From positions 1 through 11,731 of the forward strand of contig DAIOVG010000077.1 in the NCBI GenBank assembly GCA_036759125.1: a DNA stretch of 11,731 nucleotides. Reading direction: 5' to 3'. The notes under the pieces were generated by a model. That model was not told the origin of the DNA and searched no databases. It saw nothing but the letters and a program-made list of their open reading frames with translations. This stretch comes from CAXXOK01 sp036759125. GTDB taxonomy: Bacteria > Bacillota > Clostridia > Christensenellales > Aristaeellaceae. The position numbers and the translations under genes were made by a program. Of this stretch, positions 6,380 through 11,731 are shown one piece after another (the first letter of the stretch is position 1; each line of letters begins with the position of its first letter).

Positions 6380-6553
6380 CTAGTATTTGCGTTTACGCGC
6401 GGCTTCGGCTTTTTTCTTGCGCTTCACGCTGGGCTTTTCGTAATGTTCGCGTTTACGCGCCTCCGCCAAAACACCTGACTTAGCACATTGACGTTTAAAC
6501 CGTTTCAGAGCGCTTTCCAGGGATTCATTTTCTCGGATACGTACCTCGGACAC
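6380..6553 (-). CDS. rpsU: 30S ribosomal protein S21
   Basis: The 57-residue product is highly basic. It begins SEVRIRENESLESALKR after the initiator, continues through the S21 core (RFKRQCAKSGVLAEARKREHY, near residues 18-38) and ends in a Lys/Arg-rich tail. Length and sequence fit bacterial S21, a small subunit protein near the anti-Shine-Dalgarno end of 16S rRNA that helps mRNA binding. The start is GTG at 6553, preceded by AGGGGAGGG with 7 nt spacing. The gene has its own promoter and terminator and lies directly downstream of the HIT gene. S21 is found in this position in many Clostridia, which supports the assignment of both the gene and the host group. Confidence 0.96.
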   Translation of the reverse strand: MSEVRIRENESLESALKRFKRQCAKSGVLAEARKREHYEKPSVKRKKKAEAARKRKY

Positions 6554-6628
6554 TGCTATCCCTCCCCTCGCTCATCTCGCCGATTTTCCACGCAATGTGG
6601 CGTACAGAAAACAGGCTGTTACTGATTG

Positions 6629-6657
6629 ATTATACAGCGTTGCGCGTTTTGCGTCAA
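6629..6657 (-). promoter_or_regulatory. Strong sigma-A type promoter of rpsU
   Basis: Minus strand TTGACG (6657-6652) and TATAAT (6634-6629, exact consensus) with a 17-bp spacer. The predicted start near 6622 gives a leader of about 69 nt. It sits in the 147-bp gap after the HIT gene. No terminator is visible between the HIT stop and this promoter, so rpsU can probably be transcribed both from here and by read-through from the dnaK operon. Confidence 0.88.
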
Positions 6658-6700
6658 CCATGAATTTACATTTTACGGGGATTTTAACTGTTTGAATGCG

Positions 6701-7045
6701 CTAGGCCATCTTTGCGGACATCTCATTGCCGCCGATCACATGAAAATGCAGGTGATTCACCGTCTGGCAGGCGTCGGGTCCGCAGTTGGACACCACACGG
6801 TATCCGCTTGCCTCAATCCCCAGTTCCGCGGCGACCTTTTGGCAGGTGCGCAGGCATGCGGCAAGCTGCGTATCGGTCAGCTCATCTGCTGCCGAAAGCC
6901 CCGAAACATGCCTTTTGGGAATGACAAGCGCGTGCACCCTGGCCTGCGGGCTGATATCGTGAAACGCGTACGTGAGCTCGTCCTCGTAGATTTTTTTGGA
7001 GGGAATCTCGCCGCTGATGATTTTACAGAACAGACAGTTATCCAT
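6701..7045 (-). CDS. HIT family protein (histidine triad nucleotide-binding hydrolase, HinT-like)
   Basis: The 114-residue protein has the whole Hint-type layout: an N-terminal Cys-x-x-Cys (residues 4 and 7, in DNCLFCKI), GEIPS (12-16), the strand ending IPKRH (42-46), and the histidine triad HLHFHVIGG (98-106). The central triad histidine, here His100, is the usual catalytic nucleophile. Hint proteins hydrolyse purine nucleoside phosphoramidates and related adenylates; the physiological substrate in bacteria is poorly defined. The start is ATG at 7045, because AAAGGAG lies 9 nt upstream and homologues begin near the FCKI motif. An in-frame ATG at 7066 overlaps the mtaB stop (TAATG) and would add 7 residues; it has no ribosome binding site before it but could support coupling. 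Last member of the dnaK operon before rpsU. Confidence 0.93.
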   Translation of the reverse strand: MDNCLFCKIISGEIPSKKIYEDELTYAFHDISPQARVHALVIPKRHVSGLSAADELTDTQLAACLRTCQKVAAELGIEASGYRVVSNCGPDACQTVNHLHFHVIGGNEMSAKMA

Positions 7046-7065
7046 TGCGTTCAGCTCCTTTAGCA

Positions 7066-8361
7066 TTATGCATTCGCGGGCTCGCCGCGCATTCCTTCTT
7101 TGGTGAGGCTCGTAAGCCGCAGCGGGATGATATCGCCGATTGTTCCTTTTTCGCAGACCACCGGAACATACTGCGGCGTATACCCCGCATAGAGGCCGCC
7201 GTGCTGCTTTTCTTCAATCAGCACCGGCTGCACGGTTTGTAGCATCCGGCTGCGGTAATCGGCAGACAGCGCCTCCCCTACAGCGATCAGCTCGCGCACA
7301 CGTTCATCCTTGACATGTTTTGGAACCTGACCGTCCATCACTGCCGCAGGCGTACCCGCCCGCTGACTATAGGGAAACACATGGATTTTCATAAACCCGA
7401 TCTTGCGGCAAAAGTCGACCGTTTCCTGAAACTCTTCCTCTGTTTCACCCGGAAAGCCGACGATGATGTCGGTGGTCAGCGCTACATCCGCAAACGCCTG
7501 CCCAAGCCGTTTTGCAGCCGTTAAAAACTGCATGGTATTGTAGCGGCGTTTCATGCGGCGCAATACCGCATCACTGCCGGACTGCAGCGCCAGGTGGAAC
7601 TGCGGGCAGAGCTTGGGAATCTTGGCAATCGCCCGGATAAAGGCATCGGTCACGATGACGGGCTCCAGCGAGCCAAGCCGGATGCGCTCGATACCGTCCG
7701 TCTGCGCAACCGCCTGGATAGCATCGGGCAGCGACGGCCGATCCTCCAGATCTCGCCCATAGCTTGTCAGATGGACGCCGGTGAGAACAACCTCCTTGAA
7801 GCCTGCCTGTGCGAGCCTTCCGGCCTCAACGCGGATATCCGCAAGCGTGCGGGAACGGATACCGCCGCGCACCGTAGGCACAATGCAGAAGGTGCAGCGG
7901 TTGTCGCAGCCCTCCTGTATTTTCATCAGCGCGCGGGTGTGCCCCTGATGCCCGTGGATGGACAGCGGTTCAAACGCCGCGCGGCTCAGGCTGTCGACTG
8001 CGATGATCTGGCTGTTTTCCGCAATCGCCTGTTCAAACAGTTCGGCAATTTCACCGCGGAACTGTGTGCCGATCACGAGCCGTGCCCCGGTATCGCGCAG
8101 GGTTTCGCCCTTGCTTTGCGCCAGGCAGCCCGCAATAATCAGCTCACCGTTTGGGTTCTGCCGCTTGAAACGGCGCGCTGCCTGCATGCTTTTGTTTTCG
8201 CCTGTACCGGTCACCATGCAGGTGTTCACCACATACACGTCAGCCGCCTCGCCCTGCCTGGCGGCGACATATCCCTTTTCCAAAAATCGTTCGAGCATGG
8301 CCTCGGAATCGTACTGATTCACCTTGCAGCCCAGCGTATAAAAACGTACGGTCCTGGGCAT
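7066..8361 (-). CDS. mtaB: tRNA (N6-threonylcarbamoyladenosine37-C2)-methylthiotransferase MtaB
   Basis: A radical SAM enzyme that adds a methylthio group to t6A37 of tRNAs reading ANN codons, giving ms2t6A. The 431 residues contain the N-terminal UPF0004 domain with three cluster cysteines (Cys12 in LGCKVNQYDSE, Cys48 in NTCMVT, Cys79 in AGCLAQ). The radical SAM motif GCDNRCTFC follows (cysteines 152, 156 and 159), and a C-terminal TRAM-like RNA-binding region spans about 373-431. The LGCKVNQYDSE start and NTCMVT variant fit MtaB better than MiaB or RimO. The start is ATG at 8361: GGGGGAG lies 7 nt upstream and the motif follows directly. An upstream in-frame start at 8397 would lie inside rsmE and add 12 unconserved residues. 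The gap to the rsmE stop is 1 nt, so the two are probably translationally coupled. Confidence 0.94.
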   Translation of the reverse strand: MPRTVRFYTLGCKVNQYDSEAMLERFLEKGYVAARQGEAADVYVVNTCMVTGTGENKSMQAARRFKRQNPNGELIIAGCLAQSKGETLRDTGARLVIGTQFRGEIAELFEQAIAENSQIIAVDSLSRAAFEPLSIHGHQGHTRALMKIQEGCDNRCTFCIVPTVRGGIRSRTLADIRVEAGRLAQAGFKEVVLTGVHLTSYGRDLEDRPSLPDAIQAVAQTDGIERIRLGSLEPVIVTDAFIRAIAKIPKLCPQFHLALQSGSDAVLRRMKRRYNTMQFLTAAKRLGQAFADVALTTDIIVGFPGETEEEFQETVDFCRKIGFMKIHVFPYSQRAGTPAAVMDGQVPKHVKDERVRELIAVGEALSADYRSRMLQTVQPVLIEEKQHGGLYAGYTPQYVPVVCEKGTIGDIIPLRLTSLTKEGMRGEPANA

Positions 8362-8362
8362 A

Positions 8363-9091
8363 TTACATCTCCCCCAACGCCGTAAGGGCCGCCGCAAGCG
8401 CGCAAAGCCCAGCCGTTTCTGTGCGGAGAATGCGCCTGCCCAGCGTTACGGTTTGCGCGCCGGTCGCAAGCAACTGCTCAATTTCATCCGTTGCGATACC
8501 GCCCTCCGGCCCGATCACGATCGTTATCTCTCCGGGCTGATCCTGGGCAATTGCCTGGGACAGGCGCAGGGAGTTTTCATCCTCCCACGCAACATAAACA
8601 ACCTTTCCCTGCATGGTTTTGATCGCGTCCTGAAAGCGCAGTGCCGGAAGTACATCCGGTATATGCGCGCGTCCGGCCTGCTTGGCAGCTTCCAGCGCGA
8701 TGCGCTGGTAGCGTTCGCGCTTTTTTTCTTCCTTCTCGCCGATCCGGGCTACCGACCGCGACATTTCCACAGGTAGTATGCTGAAAACGCCCAGCTCCGT
8801 AGCCTTTTGGATGATCCATTCCAGCTTGTCCGCTTTGGGGAGACCCTGCATAAGCGTGATTTTTACACCCGGTTCGGGTGATGGCAACGCATCCACGATC
8901 CGGACCTGCACAATCCCGTCCTCAACCGACTCAATGGCTGCAAGAAACAGGCGTTCCGCCGCAATGAGCTGCACCGGGTCGCCCGTCTTCATGCGCAGGG
9001 ATTTGATCATATGGCCGCTCTCCTGCGGGGAGAGCGCGACAGCATCCCCCACCGCAGGCGGCGCCGCCGCGTCGATAACGCATCGGTGCAT
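8363..9091 (-). CDS. rsmE: 16S rRNA (uracil1498-N3)-methyltransferase RsmE
   Basis: A SPOUT-class methyltransferase that makes m3U1498 in the decoding region of 16S rRNA. The 242-residue length is normal. An N-terminal PUA-like part (about 1-70) contains GHMIKSLRMKTGD. The SPOUT domain follows with KADKLEWIIQKATELGV (86-102), the SAM-binding IGPEGG (193-198) and the knot motif LGRRILRTETA (217-227). The start is ATG at 9091, immediately after the prmA stop (TAAATG, no gap), with AGGAG within the prmA end, so coupling is likely. Pairing of prmA and rsmE is common in Bacillota and puts two ribosome methyltransferases on one transcript with the chaperones. Confidence 0.95.
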   Translation of the reverse strand: MHRCVIDAAAPPAVGDAVALSPQESGHMIKSLRMKTGDPVQLIAAERLFLAAIESVEDGIVQVRIVDALPSPEPGVKITLMQGLPKADKLEWIIQKATELGVFSILPVEMSRSVARIGEKEEKKRERYQRIALEAAKQAGRAHIPDVLPALRFQDAIKTMQGKVVYVAWEDENSLRLSQAIAQDQPGEITIVIGPEGGIATDEIEQLLATGAQTVTLGRRILRTETAGLCALAAALTALGEM

Positions 9092-10033
9092 TTATTCCAT
9101 TCTCCTGGCGCACAGCCCGACCCAATCGCCCTGTTCCAGACGTTCCAGAATCACGAATCCGGCCTGTGTGATCGCATCCAGCGCGTCCTTCTCGCGTTCC
9201 CTGATAATGCCGGAGGCTACGAAATACCCGCCAACACGCAAATATCGCTTGACCGGTTCGGCCAGGATCGCAATCGCGCCTGTGACCAGGTTGGCCACAA
9301 CCAAATCGCAGTCGATCGCTTCGCCGCGTACCATGTCGCCCTTGACGGCGGTCACAATGCTTTCCACGCCGTTTCGACGGATATTCTCCTGAGCGACTTT
9401 CACAGCGTCGGCATCCACATCGATACCCAGCACCTGCGCCGCGCCAAGCTTCGCCGCCGCGATTGCCAGAATGCCGCTGCCCGTTCCCACGTCCATGACG
9501 CGCATATCCTGTTCCAAATAGGTTTCCAGCAGCATCATACACATATTCGTGGTTTCATGGGTTCCGGTGCCAAATGCCATGCCGGGATCGATCTCGATGA
9601 TCAGATCCTTGCCGGCAGGCTTGAAGGGCTCCCACGACGGTTTGACAATCAGCCGATTGCCAACACGAAACGGCTTATAATAGCGTTTCCAGCTCTCCGC
9701 CCAATCGTCGTCGGCGACGGCGGATACGTCTGTGGTCAGCAAGCCCATATCGATTCCGGGGGATTTCTCCCGGAGGGTACCAAGCTGCGCATCCAGCGTA
9801 TCAAGCTTTTTCTGATCCTCCTGGGAAAACCAACCCTTGACCAGCACGTCTCTGGGCATTTCCGAGATCAGCTTCTCGTCAAACAGCTCCCATGCGCTTT
9901 CGCCGCGCTTGATCTCATCCACGTCCTTGCGATCCATGACCTGCGTTCCCAGCGCGCCGTTGCGCACCAAAAGATCGCTGACAAGGTCGCTGCCCGCAGT
10001 GGTTGTATGTACGACCGCTTCAATCCATTGCAT
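9092..10033 (-). CDS. prmA: Ribosomal protein L11 methyltransferase PrmA
   Basis: PrmA trimethylates residues of ribosomal protein L11. The 313 residues show an N-terminal substrate-recognition domain (about 1-100), then WAESWKRYYKPFRVG (111-125), the family signature DPGMAFGTGTHETT (149-162), SAM motif I DVGTGSGILA (181-190), the acidic strand end GIDVD (203-207) and the catalytic-loop region VVANLV (245-250). The usual motif there is ANI or ANL followed by a small residue, so this fits. The start is ATG at 10033 with GGAGG 8 nt upstream. The open frame runs further to 10108, but that part crosses the hairpin after dnaJ and is not conserved. Downstream, the stop abuts rsmE directly. Confidence 0.96.
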   Translation of the reverse strand: MQWIEAVVHTTTAGSDLVSDLLVRNGALGTQVMDRKDVDEIKRGESAWELFDEKLISEMPRDVLVKGWFSQEDQKKLDTLDAQLGTLREKSPGIDMGLLTTDVSAVADDDWAESWKRYYKPFRVGNRLIVKPSWEPFKPAGKDLIIEIDPGMAFGTGTHETTNMCMMLLETYLEQDMRVMDVGTGSGILAIAAAKLGAAQVLGIDVDADAVKVAQENIRRNGVESIVTAVKGDMVRGEAIDCDLVVANLVTGAIAILAEPVKRYLRVGGYFVASGIIREREKDALDAITQAGFVILERLEQGDWVGLCARRME

Positions 10034-10050
10034 TGAAAATCCCTCCATAG

Positions 10051-10078
10051 AAAACGGCTTTTCCGCTACAGAAAAGCC
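10051..10078 (-). terminator. Hairpin with short T run in the dnaJ-prmA gap, possible attenuator
   Basis: Arms 10056-10063 and 10071-10078 (GGCTTTTC and GAAAAGCC) form a perfect 8-bp stem with a 7-base loop. In the minus direction it is followed by G and four T residues. The stem is AT-rich and the T run short, so it is better read as a partial terminator or a transcript-processing and stability element than a full stop. It would lower prmA and downstream expression relative to dnaK and dnaJ. Confidence 0.55.
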
Positions 10079-10085
10079 TATGACA

Positions 10086-11156
10086 TTAAGATTTGCCCGC
10101 AGAAGCAAACTGCCGCAGCAGGTCTTTCTGTCTGTTGGTCATTTTTTTGGGGATATTCACCCGCACCGTTACCATCAAATCACCCTTGCCAGAGCCGCGC
10201 AGGTGCGGGATGCCGTAACCCTTCAACCGGAATACGGTGCCGCTTTGCGTGCCTTCGGGAATCCGGTACTTCACAGGTTCCTTGAGCGTCGGTACTTCAA
10301 TGTCTGCGCCCAGCGCCGCCTGCACCATGGTGATATCCAACTCCATCATCAGCGTGGTGCCGTCGCGTTTGAATACGGGATGCGGCTTTACGGAAATCCG
10401 CACGTACAGGTCACCGTTGGGGCCGCCGCGCTTGCCGGGCTCGCCGTTGCCGTTGAGTACGATTGTCTGGCCCGGATTGATGCCCGCGGGAACTTTGATG
10501 GTCGCCTTGCGCTTTCTGCGCACACGGCCGGAGCCAGAGCAGTCCTGGCATTTTTCAGATACGATCTTGCCTTCGCCGTGGCAGGTGGGACAGGTATGCA
10601 CCGTCACCATAAAGCCCCCGCCTGAGCGCACCTGGCCCGCGCCGTTACAGGTGGGGCAGGTTTTGGTGGTGCTTCCCGGCTTAGCGCCGGAGCCGCCGCA
10701 GGTATCGCAGTTTTCGTTGCGGTAAAACTCGAAGGATTTCTGCACGCCAAAGGCGGCTTCCTCAAAGGTGATGGTCATATCGTAGCGCAGGTCGTCGCCG
10801 GGCACGGGGCCGTCTCTGCGAGAGCCTCTGCCGCCCATACCGCCGCCAAAAAACGACGAGAAAATGTCGTTGATGTCGCCAAAGCCGTCAAAGCCCTGGA
10901 ATCCGCCTGCACCGCCACCGAAGCCCTGCATGTTGGGGCCGTCGTGGCCGAACTGGTCGTACTGCGCGCGCTTCTTAGCGTCGGACAAGACCTCGTTGGC
11001 TTCATTGATTTCCTTGAAACGCTCTTCGGCTTTGTGATCGTTTGGATGCAGGTCAGGATGGCTCTCCTTCGCCTTTTTCCGATATGCTTTTTTGATGTCG
11101 TCGTCGGACGCATCCTTGGGAACGCCGAGGACCTCATAATAGTCGCGTTTGGCCAT
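10086..11156 (-). CDS. dnaJ: Chaperone protein DnaJ (Hsp40, type I)
   Basis: DnaJ delivers unfolded substrates to DnaK and stimulates its ATPase. The 356 residues contain the whole type I layout: J domain (about 4-68) with HPD at 33-35, a Gly/Phe-rich linker (72-119) with a DIF motif (95-99), the zinc domain with four CxxCxGxG repeats (starting at cysteines 150, 167, 189 and 203), and the C-terminal substrate-binding domains (about 217-335). It is slightly shorter than the roughly 375 residues of E. coli DnaJ, with no missing domain. ATG start at 11156; the ribosome binding site (AGGTGA close upstream) is weaker than elsewhere in the operon. It follows dnaK by 85 nt and shares its transcript, so heat-shock control would come from the dnaK operon promoter, which is outside the window. 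Confidence 0.97.
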   Translation of the reverse strand: MAKRDYYEVLGVPKDASDDDIKKAYRKKAKESHPDLHPNDHKAEERFKEINEANEVLSDAKKRAQYDQFGHDGPNMQGFGGGAGGFQGFDGFGDINDIFSSFFGGGMGGRGSRRDGPVPGDDLRYDMTITFEEAAFGVQKSFEFYRNENCDTCGGSGAKPGSTTKTCPTCNGAGQVRSGGGFMVTVHTCPTCHGEGKIVSEKCQDCSGSGRVRRKRKATIKVPAGINPGQTIVLNGNGEPGKRGGPNGDLYVRISVKPHPVFKRDGTTLMMELDITMVQAALGADIEVPTLKEPVKYRIPEGTQSGTVFRLKGYGIPHLRGSGKGDLMVTVRVNIPKKMTNRQKDLLRQFASAGKS

Positions 11157-11188
11157 AGTTCACCTGCTTTTCGTAGTTCTGCGAAAGG

Positions 11189-11221
11189 CCCCGGCAGGGG
11201 TTTTTACACGCTCTGCCGAGG
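11189..11221 (-). promoter_or_regulatory. Hairpin in the dnaK-dnaJ gap
   Basis: Arms 11213-11221 and 11189-11197 can form a 9-bp stem with one G-U pair in the minus-strand transcript, with a 15-base loop. No T run follows on the transcribed strand, so this is not an intrinsic terminator. It may be a processing or stability element that lets dnaK and dnaJ be expressed at different levels. Function is inferred. Confidence 0.4.
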
Positions 11222-11241
11222 CGATTTTGAATAGACGTGGG

Positions 11242-11731
11242 TTACTCTACATCAAAGTCGGTGTTCACAGTCCCGTCGTCATTTTCCACGGGGCCGGACT
11301 GCCCCATATCGGGGCCGCCCTGCGGCGCGCCTTCAGGCGTCTGCTGGTAGAGCTTGCCGAAGATTGCGTACACCTTCTGGGTCATCGGTTCGATGGCATC
11401 CTTAATTTTCTGGACGTCGCCGGTCTCCTTGACCTTCTTGAATGCCTCAAGCTCGGACTGCACGGTGGCCTTGTCCTCTTCGCCCAGCTTGTCGCCGTTT
11501 TCACGCAGCTGCTTTTCCATTTCGTAGACAAGGCTGTCGGCCTGGTTGGTCACTTCGGCTTCTTCCTTGCGCTTTTTGTCTTCCTCGGCGAACTGCTCGG
11601 CTTCCTTGACGCGCTGGTTGATCTCCTCCTCGGACATATTGGTGGATGCCGTGATGGTGATCTTCTGCTCGTTGCCGGTGCCCTTGTCCTTGGCGGACAC
11701 ATTCACAATACCGTTACGGTCGATGGAGAAG
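11242..11731 (-). CDS. dnaK: Chaperone protein DnaK (C-terminal 162 residues, cut by window edge)
   Basis: The frame is open to the window edge, the first whole codon being at 11730. It reads FSIDRNGIVNVSAKDKGTG, the end of the DnaK beta-sandwich substrate-binding domain (usually FDIDANGIVNVSAKD). The helical lid follows (SEEEINQRVKEAEQFAEED onward), and a disordered acidic tail rich in Gly, Pro and Gln ends NTDFDVE. The ATPase domain and start lie outside the window. Cytosolic Hsp70 chaperone working with DnaJ and GrpE. The identity and gene order with dnaJ are unambiguous. The tail ends in Asp-Val-Glu, unlike the common longer Asp/Glu-rich ends, which is ordinary variation. Confidence 0.97.
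   Translation of the reverse strand, partial: FSIDRNGIVNVSAKDKGTGNEQKITITASTNMSEEEINQRVKEAEQFAEEDKKRKEEAEVTNQADSLVYEMEKQLRENGDKLGEEDKATVQSELEAFKKVKETGDVQKIKDAIEPMTQKVYAIFGKLYQQTPEGAPQGGPDMGQSGPVENDDGTVNTDFDVE

Noticed and set aside
7594..8385. 263-residue plus-strand open frame opposite mtaB
   Set aside because: Antisense to the conserved cysteine motifs of mtaB, with no domain of its own.
9011..10036. 341-residue plus-strand open frame opposite prmA
   Set aside because: It is antisense to conserved prmA and rsmE codons, spans a gene junction and has no recognisable domains. Long antisense frames are expected in GC-rich genes.
11186..11205. Plus-strand terminator-like sequence (CCCC-GGCA-GGGG followed by TTTTT)
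   Set aside because: The stem is only 4 bp and no plus-strand gene lies upstream; the same bases take part in the minus-strand hairpin.
892..11731. CIRCE or CtsR heat-shock operators within the window
   Set aside because: I looked for GAGTGCTAA-type inverted repeats and GGTCAAA tandem repeats near the promoters and found none; the dnaK operon promoter is outside the window.

Overview
The window looks like a chromosomal housekeeping segment of a Gram-positive anaerobe of the Bacillota, most likely class Clostridia. The evidence is the gene order dnaK-dnaJ-prmA-rsmE-mtaB-HIT-rpsU (a neighbourhood long known from Clostridia), strong AGGAGG-type ribosome binding sites, sigma-A promoters with 17-bp spacers, TTG and GTG starts, and a Rho carrying a large N-terminal insertion. 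Base composition is moderately GC-rich. No finer placement can be supported from the sequence alone. I saw no mobile element, tRNA, rRNA, CRISPR array or prophage remnant.

Every gene I can support is on the minus strand, so transcription runs from position 11731 towards 1. Region A (11731 to about 6701) is the chaperone/translation operon: the end of dnaK, then dnaJ, prmA (ribosomal protein L11 methyltransferase), rsmE (16S rRNA m3U1498 methyltransferase), mtaB (tRNA ms2t6A methylthiotransferase) and a small HIT-family hydrolase. From prmA to the HIT gene the junctions are tight, with direct abutment, a 1-nt gap or coupling through the end of the previous gene. Hairpins lie in the dnaK-dnaJ and dnaJ-prmA gaps. 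Region B (6657 to 6340) is rpsU (ribosomal protein S21, 57 residues) with its own near-consensus promoter and an intrinsic terminator. No terminator separates it from the operon upstream.

Region C (6307 to 3266) has a strong promoter driving an unnamed TRM11/UPF0020-like RNA methyltransferase. It is followed after 67 nt by rho, and the unit ends at an intrinsic terminator. Region D (3145 to 1063) is pckG, a GTP-class phosphoenolpyruvate carboxykinase, with its own promoter, nearby inverted repeats and a strong terminator. Region E (991 to 1) is the promoter, leader and first 296 codons of ftsH, the membrane AAA+ protease, cut by the window edge.

The common themes are protein quality control (DnaK/DnaJ, FtsH), ribosome and tRNA modification (PrmA, RsmE, MtaB, the TRM11-like enzyme, S21), transcription termination (Rho) and central carbon metabolism (PEPCK). 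I found no convincing new multi-gene system. The points most worth a second look are the Rho protein (substitutions in the P-loop, Q-loop and arginine-finger position, plus a Tyr/Arg/Pro/Asn-rich insertion), a PEPCK lacking the usual guanine-binding PGFGEN motif, and a near-identical GGCAT-N2-ATGCC palindrome in the pckG and ftsH control regions.
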